The position numbers were made by a program, and so were the translations under genes. Of a stretch of DNA of 64,000 bases, positions 17,669-26,999 are shown piece after piece. Each line of letters begins with the position of its first letter. Within the stretch, counting starts at the first letter, position 1. The notes under the pieces were generated by a model that was not told the DNA's origin, made no database searches, and was given only the letters and a program-made list of their open reading frames with translations. Location of the stretch: NCBI RefSeq assembly GCF_024436395.1, contig NZ_JAFMZO010000005.1, forward strand, positions 62,001 to 126,000, written 5' to 3'. The DNA is from Paradesertivirga mongoliensis. GTDB taxonomy: Bacteria; Bacteroidota; Bacteroidia; Sphingobacteriales; Sphingobacteriaceae.

Positions 17669-18430
17669 CTAATCTTCTTTCATGAAAGAGAGCTCCTTCT
17701 GAAATAGTTTAGCATATTTTCGACGGTCAAATTTATATAAGGTGGCTGCTCTGTAGGATACTCCCCTTTGTTTTTCCCCCAGCTCCTTTAAAATGCCGTA
17801 ATTCAGCATTTTCTTTCTAAAGTTTCGCTTGTCCAGCTTTTTATTCAGGATCGACTCGTATACATGCTGCAGCTGGGTAAGTGTAAATTTCTCTGGCAAT
17901 AACTCAAAAGCGATCGGCTGATAACTTATCTTACGCCTGATTTTTTGAAGGCTTTTTTCAAAGATAGCTGTGTGGTCGAAAGCAAGGGTTGGGAGATCGG
18001 ATACAGGGTGCCAAAAGGCTTTTTTTGCATAGTTTGTAACAGGCTTTAGTTCCTTATGTCCCGTAAGCCTGATCATTGCATAATACCCAACGGTAATAAC
18101 CCGTCCATCGGGATGCCGGTTCACTTCCCCAAAAGTATAAAGCTGTTCCATATAGATATCCCGCAGTCCGGTAAGCTCATACAAAATGCGCTCGGCCGCT
18201 ACATCAATGCCTTCATTGTGTTCGACAAATAACCCGGGAAGAGCCCACCAATCTTTATACGGCTCCTCATTCCTTTCGATTAAAAGAATTTTAAGTTCAC
18301 CTTCCTGAAAACCGAAGATGACACAATCTATTGTAAATACCGATTCGAATAAAGGTAATCCGGGCTGCAAAATACTTGGTTTATGATTTAAATATAATCC
18401 TTTACGCAAAGGTGGAAAAAATAATTGCAA
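17669..18430 (-). CDS. Nudix-related transcriptional regulator (NrtR/AraR-like)
   Basis: 253 residues from a TTG at 18430; no ATG is available before the conserved region, and a TTG at 18370 would give 233 residues, closer to the family's size. An N-terminal Nudix fold carries a degenerate Nudix box: G-LFVEH-N-EGIDVAA-ER-ILYELTGL, with Asn for the Glu and ER for RE, so it should not hydrolyse substrates. A C-terminal winged-helix segment (KRNFRKKMLNYGILKE) supplies DNA binding. Such proteins control sugar catabolism or NAD genes in Bacteroidota. Its divergence from pfkA with only about 50 bases between them suggests it senses a sugar metabolite and controls pfkA. Confidence 0.82.
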   Translation of the reverse strand: MQLFFPPLRKGLYLNHKPSILQPGLPLFESVFTIDCVIFGFQEGELKILLIERNEEPYKDWWALPGLFVEHNEGIDVAAERILYELTGLRDIYMEQLYTFGEVNRHPDGRVITVGYYAMIRLTGHKELKPVTNYAKKAFWHPVSDLPTLAFDHTAIFEKSLQKIRRKISYQPIAFELLPEKFTLTQLQHVYESILNKKLDKRNFRKKMLNYGILKELGEKQRGVSYRAATLYKFDRRKYAKLFQKELSFMKED

Positions 18431-18459
18431 TAATCATACTTAGTGTAGAAAATACACCC

Positions 18460-18467
18460 TATATTCG
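18460..18467 (+). promoter_or_regulatory. -7-like box of pfkA
   Basis: TATATTCG differs from TAnnTTTG by one base. The same TTCG variant precedes ligA, gap2 and the oxoamine synthase gene in this window. It ends 16 bases before the TTG taken as the pfkA start. Confidence 0.45.
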
Positions 18468-18483
18468 TAAAAAATTTTATCAC

Positions 18484-19467
18484 TTGAGTGTTATTAATAA
18501 AATAGGAGTTTTTACATCGGGGGGCGATGCTCCCGGTATGAATGCCTGTATACGCGCAGTAGTAAGAACAGGATTGTATTTAGGTAAACAAATGGTAGGT
18601 ATCCACCAGGGTTACCAGGGGATGATCGATAAAAAGTTCAGTAATATGGACTCGAAGTCGGTCGCTCACATCATCCAGCAAGGCGGTACAATCTTAAAAA
18701 CAGCGCGCTGCATGGAGTTCAGGACTCCGGAAGGCAGGGCGCTCGCCTATAAAAACTTAAAAGAAGAAGGAATTGACGCCCTGGTAGCTATAGGAGGCGA
18801 CGGTACATTTACGGGCGCCGAGCTTTTATCCCGGGAATATGATATGCCGGTAATGTGTGTTCCGGGCACCATTGATAATGATTTGTATGGAACAGACTTT
18901 ACTTTGGGCTATGATACTGCAACCAATACAGTAATTGAAGCAATCGACAAAATAAGAGATACTGCTGCCTCGCACGACCGCTTGTTCTTTGTTGAAGTAA
19001 TGGGGCGCGACTCGGGCTGCATTGCTCTTCGTGCAGGAGTTGCCGCCGGAGCTGAAGCTATCTTGCTTCCCGAAAAAGAGACAGGCATTGATGACCTGAT
19101 TGAAAAACTGGAAGCAGGCGCCGACCAGCATAAGACATCTAGTATCGTTATCATTGCAGAAGGCGAGAAGAATGGCGGAGCCTATAATGTTGCAAAGCAC
19201 GTTAAAGAAAAGTTCAACTTTTACGATATTAAGGTTACCATTTTGGGCCACCTTCAGCGAGGCGGAACGCCAAGCAGCTTCGACAGGATTTTAGCCAGCC
19301 GTATGGGCTATGCAGCTGTAAATGCTCTGATAGCGGGCGAAACCAGAAAGATGGTGGGATTACAAGGAAATGCCATGCATCTAACTGAACTCACTGAGGC
19401 AATTAACAATCATTCCTTCAAACTGGAAGATGATTTAATGGAAATGTCGTATATCTTATCCCTTTAA
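18484..19467 (+). CDS. pfkA: 6-phosphofructokinase, ATP-dependent
   Basis: 327 residues when started at the TTG at 18484, giving MSVINKIGVFTSGGDAPGMNA, which aligns with the normal PfkA N-terminus. No in-frame ATG exists before the conserved GGDAPG, so a non-ATG start is required; longer TTG starts would run into the divergent regulator. GGDGT at 104-108 has Gly where pyrophosphate-dependent enzymes carry Asp, indicating ATP as donor. The catalytic TIDND is at 129-133, followed by MGRDSG. It phosphorylates fructose 6-phosphate, the committed step of glycolysis. Its TAA overlaps the ATG of the next gene. Confidence 0.95.
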   Translation: MSVINKIGVFTSGGDAPGMNACIRAVVRTGLYLGKQMVGIHQGYQGMIDKKFSNMDSKSVAHIIQQGGTILKTARCMEFRTPEGRALAYKNLKEEGIDALVAIGGDGTFTGAELLSREYDMPVMCVPGTIDNDLYGTDFTLGYDTATNTVIEAIDKIRDTAASHDRLFFVEVMGRDSGCIALRAGVAAGAEAILLPEKETGIDDLIEKLEAGADQHKTSSIVIIAEGEKNGGAYNVAKHVKEKFNFYDIKVTILGHLQRGGTPSSFDRILASRMGYAAVNALIAGETRKMVGLQGNAMHLTELTEAINNHSFKLEDDLMEMSYILSL

Positions 19468-20315
19468 TGATAGCAGTTGTTTACAGTGGATCCAGATTTG
19501 CAGATTGGAAACTTTCTGATAAAGGAGAAATTGTTTCTAACTTTAAAACATCCGGGATAAACCCATTCTTCAATGATGAAAAATCTATCACTCATCTGCT
19601 AAATAAAACCAATGAGTTGATTTATCATGCTGAAGAAATAAAACGCATATATTTCTATGGAGCAGGGGCGTTCTCAAAAAGCCGGCAGAAAATCATAGAA
19701 AACGCATTCACCAATTTCTTCAGGTTCAGCAAAGTTGTTGTAGAGCACGACTTAACCGCTGCAGCTATTGCCACCTGCCGTGATAAGCCGGCAATAGTGG
19801 GCATTTTGGGCAGCGGATCAAACGCTGCTTACTTTAATGGAAAAAAAATAAAGGAGAATAATTTCGGACTTGGTTTCGTTTTAGGAGATGAAGGCTCGGC
19901 AAACTGGATGGGCAAAATATTATTGCGAGATTATTTAATCGGTGATCTTCCGAAAAAATTCCAGCAAAGCTTTACCGGCAAATACTCTCTCGACAGAAAA
20001 CAAATCCTTGATAAAGTTTATAAACAACCTTATCCTGTACTCTTCCTGAGCTCTTTTGCGGATTATTTATTAGATCATAAAAAAGAAGAGTACGTAAAAA
20101 AGCTGGTTACCTGCGGGTTTGAAAAATATTTCGAGACATATATTATCCCTCTTTCCAAGCAATATCCAAACGTACCGCTGCATATGGCAGGCACAGTTGC
20201 CTCTGGTTTTCAGGACTGGCTCGAAGAAGTTGCAGGGAAATACGGATTACAGGTAAACTCGGTAGTAAAAGAGCCTATATATAATATATTGGATTATTAC
20301 TCGAATAAAAATTAA
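19467..20315 (+). CDS. ASKHA-fold kinase homologue with degenerate phosphate-1 motif
   Basis: 282 residues, homologous over its whole length to the BadF-type protein at 16704 (shared EHDLTAAA, LGSGSNAAYFNG, GDEGSANWMG, AGTVASGF). The first loop, D6-GGSTKT in the paralogue, reads Y6-SGSRFA here: the Asp that coordinates phosphate/Mg, and the Lys and Thr of the loop, are missing. The catalytic-base Asp (EHD) and phosphate-2 loop remain. It starts inside the pfkA stop (TAATG), so it is translationally coupled to phosphofructokinase. It may bind a sugar or nucleotide without normal phosphoryl transfer. Databases would probably call it N-acetylglucosamine kinase, which I consider doubtful. Confidence 0.8.
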   Translation: MIAVVYSGSRFADWKLSDKGEIVSNFKTSGINPFFNDEKSITHLLNKTNELIYHAEEIKRIYFYGAGAFSKSRQKIIENAFTNFFRFSKVVVEHDLTAAAIATCRDKPAIVGILGSGSNAAYFNGKKIKENNFGLGFVLGDEGSANWMGKILLRDYLIGDLPKKFQQSFTGKYSLDRKQILDKVYKQPYPVLFLSSFADYLLDHKKEEYVKKLVTCGFEKYFETYIIPLSKQYPNVPLHMAGTVASGFQDWLEEVAGKYGLQVNSVVKEPIYNILDYYSNKN

Positions 20316-20342
20316 ATCATAGAAAAAACCAAAGCTCTGCCG

Positions 20343-20350
20343 TAAATTTG
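20343..20350 (+). promoter_or_regulatory. -7 box of gap1
   Basis: TAAATTTG matches TAnnTTTG exactly, 41 bases before the ATG of the dehydrogenase gene; no TTTG at -33. Confidence 0.6.
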
Positions 20351-20388
20351 CAGCCGGTTTGGAGATTATTAGAAACATAAATAAATAA

Positions 20389-21390
<1,002 letters not shown>

Positions 21391-21409
21391 GCTATATATA
21401 ATCAAGCGA

Positions 21410-21443
21410 AAAGGCCCTGATATTTACTTTCAGGGCCTTTTTA
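21410..21443 (+). terminator. Intrinsic terminator of gap1
   Basis: AAAGGCCCTGA pairs with TCAGGGCCTTT around a short loop and is followed by TTAATT. It abuts the stop codon of the convergent SGNH hydrolase. Confidence 0.85.
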
Positions 21444-22130
21444 ATTAACATTGGCTGAGTCTCTGATTAAATGGGGAGCTATTGCCATCCTCCATATCTC
21501 ATATCCCCTCATATTGAGGTGCAACTGGTCTGCTCTATATAATTCTGGCCGCAACCTGCCCTCCTTTGTTAAAAGCAAAGAAAAAACATCAACGAATGTA
21601 GTATTGGGCTGTGTCTTAAGATACTCTCTAATCAGGTGATTGCATTGGCGTATTAATGGAATATACCGCCTCCGCGCGATACTGGGCTTAATTGAGAGGT
21701 ACACAATAGGCTCATTGGGCAACCTGCTTCGAATAGTTGCAAGCAGGGTTTTAAATCTGCCAAGAAGCATTTGTGCCGTTACCGTATCTGCCGGCAGATC
21801 ATTTTCGCCGCAATAGATAACTACCTGCCTGGGACTATACGGAAAAATAACATCATCAGCATAACGGTTCAAATCAACCAGCGTAGCTCCGCCAAATCCC
21901 CGGTTAATAGCATGATACTCTTGAAAGACTGCCTCGAGATCGGTCCACAACCTGAAGGAGGAGCTGCCGGCGAATAAGACTCCGTTTCGGGCCGGGAAAC
22001 TTTTGCTGTCCGCTTCCTTAAAGTTTTGAATTTCCTCCCAAAACGGCGGATGCCTTGACGCACTCTCGTGGCAGTCGGCTATAGTCACCAGCAAGAGAAA
22101 AGGAAATACCAACGAGCTAAGAAACTTCAT
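21441..22130 (-). CDS. Secreted SGNH/GDSL hydrolase
   Basis: 229 residues. An N-terminal signal (FLSSLVFPFLLLVTIADC) ends in a Cys at 20; the residue before it is Asp, unusual for a lipobox, so lipidation is uncertain. SGNH blocks are all visible: block I FAGSSSFRLW with nucleophile Ser57, block II Gly in RGFGGATL, block III GEND near 108-111, block V DQLHLN with catalytic Asp and His. It is an esterase/lipase-type enzyme acting in the periplasm or at the outer membrane; an acetyl-polysaccharide deacetylase role is plausible but unproven. Confidence 0.87.
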   Translation of the reverse strand: MKFLSSLVFPFLLLVTIADCHESASRHPPFWEEIQNFKEADSKSFPARNGVLFAGSSSFRLWTDLEAVFQEYHAINRGFGGATLVDLNRYADDVIFPYSPRQVVIYCGENDLPADTVTAQMLLGRFKTLLATIRSRLPNEPIVYLSIKPSIARRRYIPLIRQCNHLIREYLKTQPNTTFVDVFSLLLTKEGRLRPELYRADQLHLNMRGYEIWRMAIAPHLIRDSANVN

Positions 22131-22249
22131 TGCATTGATGGCTTAACAGGATATGAAATATAGAGGATAAGGAGTAATGGCTATTACAAACACTTAACAT
22201 TCCGGCTATTAGAATTCGAACCGGCTCAATACTCATCACAAATCGCATT

Positions 22250-24268
22250 CTACCAAAATTTGGCCGTGCGATTAAATCTCTTCAATATTAAACCAGTGAG
22301 CGGAGGCAAATTAAGAATCGCAGATTGGGGCTTGCCCTGCCAATGCACGGGCTCCGAAGAAAAATCTTTTTGCAGGTCGAATCCGCTTCCGTAATACTGC
22401 TTTTCATCGGAATTAAAAATCACCTGCCAGTCGCCATGATGAGGTAAGCCAATACGATAATTCGGCCGGGGCACCGGGGTCATATTTAATACGATCACCA
22501 GTTTATTATCTGCCTGATTACCCTTACGACAATAAACCAACACCGACTGTTCAGAATCATTTACCTCAATCCATTCAAAACCATCCCATTCAAAGCTTTT
22601 CTCAAAAAGTGCAGACTCGCTTCGATAAAGATGATTTAAGCCCTTAACTGCTTCTTTCATCCCTTTATGAGGAGCGAAGTCAAGCAAATGCCAGTCGAGA
22701 GAGTTGTTCATATTCCATTCAGAAGTCTGGCCGAACTCGTCGCCCATAAAGAGCAATTTAGCGCCGGGATGAGTAAACATATAAGTATACATCAAACGGA
22801 GGTTCGCAAAACGCTGCCATTCGTCGCCTGGCATCTTATAGATCATGGATTTCTTGCCGTGAACCACTTCATCATGAGAAAGCGGAAGCATGAAATTCTC
22901 AGTAAAAGCGTAAACCGTACTAAAGGTTATCTGGCTGTGATGATATTTGCGGTGAACCGGATTTTGTTCGAAATATTTTATCGTATCGTTCATCCAGCCC
23001 ATCATCCATTTCATCCCAAAACCCAAGCCTCCGGTGAAAACTGGTCTGCTTACACCCGGAAATGCGGTTGATTCTTCGGCTATAGTTTGAACGTCGGGAA
23101 AAGCAGCATAAACTGCCACATTAAACTCTTTTAAGAAACTTATTGCTTCTAGATTTTCACGGCCTCCGAACTTATTTGGAATCCATTCGCCTGCTTTACG
23201 CGAATAATCGCGATACAGCATGGATGCTACAGCATCAACACGTAAGCCGTCTACATGGAAACGATCGAGCCAAAAGATGGCATTGCTTATGAGGAAAGAG
23301 CGAACTTCGTTGCGCCCGTAATTAAAGATATATGACTTCCAATCCGGATGGAACCCTTCCCGTTCATCAGCATGCTCATAAAGATGGGTACCATCAAATT
23401 TATACAAGCTATGTATGTCTCCCGGAAAATGCGAAGGTACCCAGTCCAAAATAACACCAATATCGTTTTTATGCAGTTCTTCGATCAGGAACATCAAGTC
23501 CTGAGGTGTACCGTATCTCGATGAAGCGGCAAAATAGCCCGACACCTGATATCCCCACGAGGGATAGAACGGGTGTTCCATTATCGGCATAAACTCTACA
23601 TGCGTAAAGCCCATTTCTTTGATATATGGAATCAGTCGTTCTGCTATCAATCGATATCCTAAAAACGTTTCAGGATTCTCGGGGCTGCGCATCCAGGATC
23701 CCAGATGCATTTCGTATACAGAATACGGGCTGGTAAGGGCATTGTTTTCGTGCCGGTTCTCCATCCAATCGGTATCTGTCCATTCGTACCAGGTATCCCA
23801 GACTATAGAAGCGGTACGGGGAGGTTCTTCCCAACGCAATGCATAAGGATCGGATTTTTCCAGCTCCTCTCCCTGATGAGAGCGGATAAAAAACTTGTAA
23901 ACTTCTCCGTTACCGATATCAGGAATAAAACCCTCCCAGATTCCTGAGCTATCCCAGCGGACAAACAAAGCATGTGCCTGGCGGTTCCAGCCATTGAAAT
24001 TACCGATTACGGAAACAAAGGATGCATTTGGCGCCCAGACAGCAAAATAAGTACCCGTCCGGCCCTCATTCTCTATTACATGCGAACCCAGTTTTTCATA
24101 TAGCTTGTAGTGCTTTCCAGATCTGAATAAGTGGATATCAAAATCGGTTAGCCTCGAAAATGCAACTACTGCGTTTTCTATAGGCTTATTATTAATCGCC
24201 TGGCTTTCCGGGCCGGCATTTACAGGCGATGTTTTTTTAACCGACCTTGTTACCTTCTTTTTCTCCAT
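22250..24268 (-). CDS. glgB: 1,4-alpha-glucan branching enzyme
   Basis: 672 residues. An N-terminal carbohydrate-binding module (CBM48, about 65-160) precedes a GH13 barrel: nucleophile Asp345 in GLRVDAV, acid/base Glu398 in IAEES, transition-state pair HD at 465-466 in LSHDEVVHG, and a C-terminal beta domain. It cuts alpha-1,4 chains and rejoins them as alpha-1,6 branches. A Lys/Ser/Thr-rich N-terminal tail of about 35 residues is extra. Its ATG overlaps the stop of the GH31 gene (TAATG), so the two form one operon. No glycogen synthase or debranching enzyme is in the window. Confidence 0.96.
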   Translation of the reverse strand: MEKKKVTRSVKKTSPVNAGPESQAINNKPIENAVVAFSRLTDFDIHLFRSGKHYKLYEKLGSHVIENEGRTGTYFAVWAPNASFVSVIGNFNGWNRQAHALFVRWDSSGIWEGFIPDIGNGEVYKFFIRSHQGEELEKSDPYALRWEEPPRTASIVWDTWYEWTDTDWMENRHENNALTSPYSVYEMHLGSWMRSPENPETFLGYRLIAERLIPYIKEMGFTHVEFMPIMEHPFYPSWGYQVSGYFAASSRYGTPQDLMFLIEELHKNDIGVILDWVPSHFPGDIHSLYKFDGTHLYEHADEREGFHPDWKSYIFNYGRNEVRSFLISNAIFWLDRFHVDGLRVDAVASMLYRDYSRKAGEWIPNKFGGRENLEAISFLKEFNVAVYAAFPDVQTIAEESTAFPGVSRPVFTGGLGFGMKWMMGWMNDTIKYFEQNPVHRKYHHSQITFSTVYAFTENFMLPLSHDEVVHGKKSMIYKMPGDEWQRFANLRLMYTYMFTHPGAKLLFMGDEFGQTSEWNMNNSLDWHLLDFAPHKGMKEAVKGLNHLYRSESALFEKSFEWDGFEWIEVNDSEQSVLVYCRKGNQADNKLVIVLNMTPVPRPNYRIGLPHHGDWQVIFNSDEKQYYGSGFDLQKDFSSEPVHWQGKPQSAILNLPPLTGLILKRFNRTAKFW

Positions 24269-26727
24269 TATCTCAGAACCTGAATCTCTTTAAAGTTTTT
24301 ATTGGCTTTTACTACAACACGTTTAAGCTCATCAAAGTTTAAACTTTGCTGTTGTTCTTTACCATCAATTATCAGTTTTGACGGCTGGAAAGGTAAACCT
24401 ATTAATTTTAATTCATAAGTTTCATATCGCGGAGTATACAAGCCTTCAGAACTTTGCCTGATGATACATGAGCCCGCATCGCCTTTAACTACAAACTTCT
24501 TTTCTGTATAAATATCCTGTTCATACGCGAAGGTATCCCCATGATCTTCATAGTAAAAGGAATTGACTTCGTAATCTGAATAATATATTTGAAACTTGAT
24601 TTCTTCCAGGTCTATTTCCCCAACATACTGCATCAGGGGCCATTCCGGAATTACAGAACCTGCCTTTACGAAAATCGGCATACTGTCCAAAGGGGTAAGC
24701 ACATCGTGTTCACGTCCACCTTCCATCGGCTCATGCGACCAGTAATCAAACCACCTTCCTTTCGGCAAATAAACCATCTTGGATGTTTGCCCCGGCTCGA
24801 ATACAGGCGAGATAAGAATTTTATCTCCGAAAGTAAATTCATCTTCGCGGTTTCGGTTTAACGGAACGTCTTGCTCCAACATCACCATCGGCCGAAGAAT
24901 AGGGAAGCCATATTTATGATGTTCCCAATAGGCCGAATAGATATAAGGCATGAGGCGGTACCGAAGTTCGATAAACTTACGGTTGATATCCTCGTACTCT
25001 TTTCCAAAGCTCCAGGGCTCGCGCTCACGGGTATCACCTGCCGAATGCGCACGCATAAAGGGCGAAAACACACCCAACTGGATCCAGCGGGTAAATAATT
25101 CTCCGTCCGGCTCACCGGTAAAGCCGCCAATGTCCGTTCCGCACATTGAAATCCCCGAAACAGATAACCGCTGACACTGTATGGAGGCGAGCTTCAGGTG
25201 ATCCCAGGAAGCCAGATTATCACCAGTCCAGACCGACGAATAGCGCTGAACGCCCGAGTATCCGGATCGGGTAATCGTAAACGGACGCTTATTTTTAAAA
25301 AGTTTCTTTAACCCATCATAGGTCGCCCGAACCATTTGCATTCCGTACACATTATGTGCCTTGCGGTGCGAGCCGCGATGACCGTCGTATTGATGTCTTA
25401 CGTCATTTGGAAATGAACCTGAACCAAACACTGCAGGTTCGTTCATGTCGTTCCAAACACCGGCTACTCCATCGTCAACAAGTCCCTTGAATAAGGTACC
25501 CCACCATTCACGAACTTCCGGATTGGTATAATCTGGAAACTGGCAGCGGCCGGGCCAAACATGGCCTTCCATAAAGTAATCGTCACTTCTTCGACAGAAA
25601 TACTTTTTCTCCTTACCTTCTTTGAATACCCAATAATTATCATCCACTTTTATTCCCGGATCGATAATCACCACCGTTCTGAATCCGTCATCCAGAAGCT
25701 CTTTAATCATCTTTTTAGGATCAGGGAAGTATTTTTTATTCCACGTAAAGCAGCGATATCCATCCATATAATCGATGTCAAGATATAATGCATCACAAGG
25801 AATTTTCCTATCGCGGAAGTTTTTAGCCAGCGACTTTAGTTTGCTTTCGGGATAATAGCTCCAGCGACACTGATGATAGCCAAGTGCCCATTGTGGCGGC
25901 ATGGGATGCGTGCCGGTCAGGCTATGATAACGCTTAACCACGTCCATCATATGAGGGCCATGAATATAATAATACTGCAACTCGCCCCCATCTGCCCAAA
26001 ATGAAGTTTTATCCGCGTCCTGATGAGCAAAATCGAAATGAGTTTTATACGAGTTATCAAAAAAGATCCCGTAGCTCACATCATCTTTGATTCCTATGTA
26101 AAAAGGTATCGCCCGGTACAAAGGATCCTGATCTCTGGCAAAAGAATACGTATCTGTAGCCCAATTTTGAAAACGCCGGCCTCTGATATTAAAAGAAGTT
26201 GGCTTATCGCCCAATCCGTAAAAAGATTCATCAGGACTGCAACGCTTGGTACAATACACATAATAGCCGCCAAAATCAACATTTTCTTCCCAATGCATGG
26301 TAGAAAAGTCGCTGTTAATTACCCGCTTGTTGTTATCTTCAAAAGAAATTAAAAAGTCTTTCTTATCGATCAGACAGGCTACGGTATTAGTTTCTACCCG
26401 GTAACTCTCTTCACTCTCTTTGAAAGAAAACACTGTTGCGCGCTGCTCAAGTTTAGGAACTGCGTAAGAAAACTCTTCTAAAAAAGTACCGTGAGGGGCA
26501 AGCCTGACTCTGATAATTTCGTCGCTAACCACTCTTATTTCAACGCTGGCACTGCCATCCGAAAAATAAAAACTATTATCCTGTTGTGTGTAACCTACAA
26601 CGCTCTGAAGATAAACTTTTTCTATTGGCTTAAGGCCGATTATGGGGTTATTTACGTGTTGTACTCCCTCTTCTAATTGCTCTATACTAAACTCCGGCAA
26701 CTCCGGAAAAGACTCTTTCTCTGTCAT
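24268..26727 (-). CDS. Glycoside hydrolase family 31, alpha-glucosidase-like
   Basis: 819 residues. An N-terminal beta-sandwich leads into a GH31 barrel with the nucleophile Asp427 in WNDMNEP, the preceding DALYLDIDYMDGYRCFTW and the sugar-binding SGISMCGTDIGGF segment. There is no signal peptide, so it works in the cytoplasm, probably releasing glucose from alpha-glucans or alpha-glucosides. The translational coupling to glgB suggests a role in glycogen or maltodextrin turnover. First gene of the two-gene operon. Confidence 0.93.
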   Translation of the reverse strand: MTEKESFPELPEFSIEQLEEGVQHVNNPIIGLKPIEKVYLQSVVGYTQQDNSFYFSDGSASVEIRVVSDEIIRVRLAPHGTFLEEFSYAVPKLEQRATVFSFKESEESYRVETNTVACLIDKKDFLISFEDNNKRVINSDFSTMHWEENVDFGGYYVYCTKRCSPDESFYGLGDKPTSFNIRGRRFQNWATDTYSFARDQDPLYRAIPFYIGIKDDVSYGIFFDNSYKTHFDFAHQDADKTSFWADGGELQYYYIHGPHMMDVVKRYHSLTGTHPMPPQWALGYHQCRWSYYPESKLKSLAKNFRDRKIPCDALYLDIDYMDGYRCFTWNKKYFPDPKKMIKELLDDGFRTVVIIDPGIKVDDNYWVFKEGKEKKYFCRRSDDYFMEGHVWPGRCQFPDYTNPEVREWWGTLFKGLVDDGVAGVWNDMNEPAVFGSGSFPNDVRHQYDGHRGSHRKAHNVYGMQMVRATYDGLKKLFKNKRPFTITRSGYSGVQRYSSVWTGDNLASWDHLKLASIQCQRLSVSGISMCGTDIGGFTGEPDGELFTRWIQLGVFSPFMRAHSAGDTREREPWSFGKEYEDINRKFIELRYRLMPYIYSAYWEHHKYGFPILRPMVMLEQDVPLNRNREDEFTFGDKILISPVFEPGQTSKMVYLPKGRWFDYWSHEPMEGGREHDVLTPLDSMPIFVKAGSVIPEWPLMQYVGEIDLEEIKFQIYYSDYEVNSFYYEDHGDTFAYEQDIYTEKKFVVKGDAGSCIIRQSSEGLYTPRYETYELKLIGLPFQPSKLIIDGKEQQQSLNFDELKRVVVKANKNFKEIQVLR

Positions 26728-26999
26728 GCAATTCCAATAAAAACCTGCTGATAATCTATAGCATCGGTTGACCTTACCAGCTCTTTAAAATAATACTACC
26801 TCTTCTGAACGGCTATAGACGCTCTTAGTTTTTAAGGGAAGTAAATAAAAACCCTGCTTTGCAAAAGCATGTTAAATACAGCCTCTAAATATAAAAAAAA
26901 CTGTCGAAACATCTTTGGATGTTATAAAATATCCATCATTATGAAGCTACATCTATTATTTGAATTAAACGACGGATTTAAGTATCATTATGCCTCCAA

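Noticed and set aside
21441..22130. SGNH hydrolase as a definite lipoprotein
   Set aside because: The candidate lipobox has Asp before the Cys, which lipoprotein signal peptidase rarely accepts; left as secreted.
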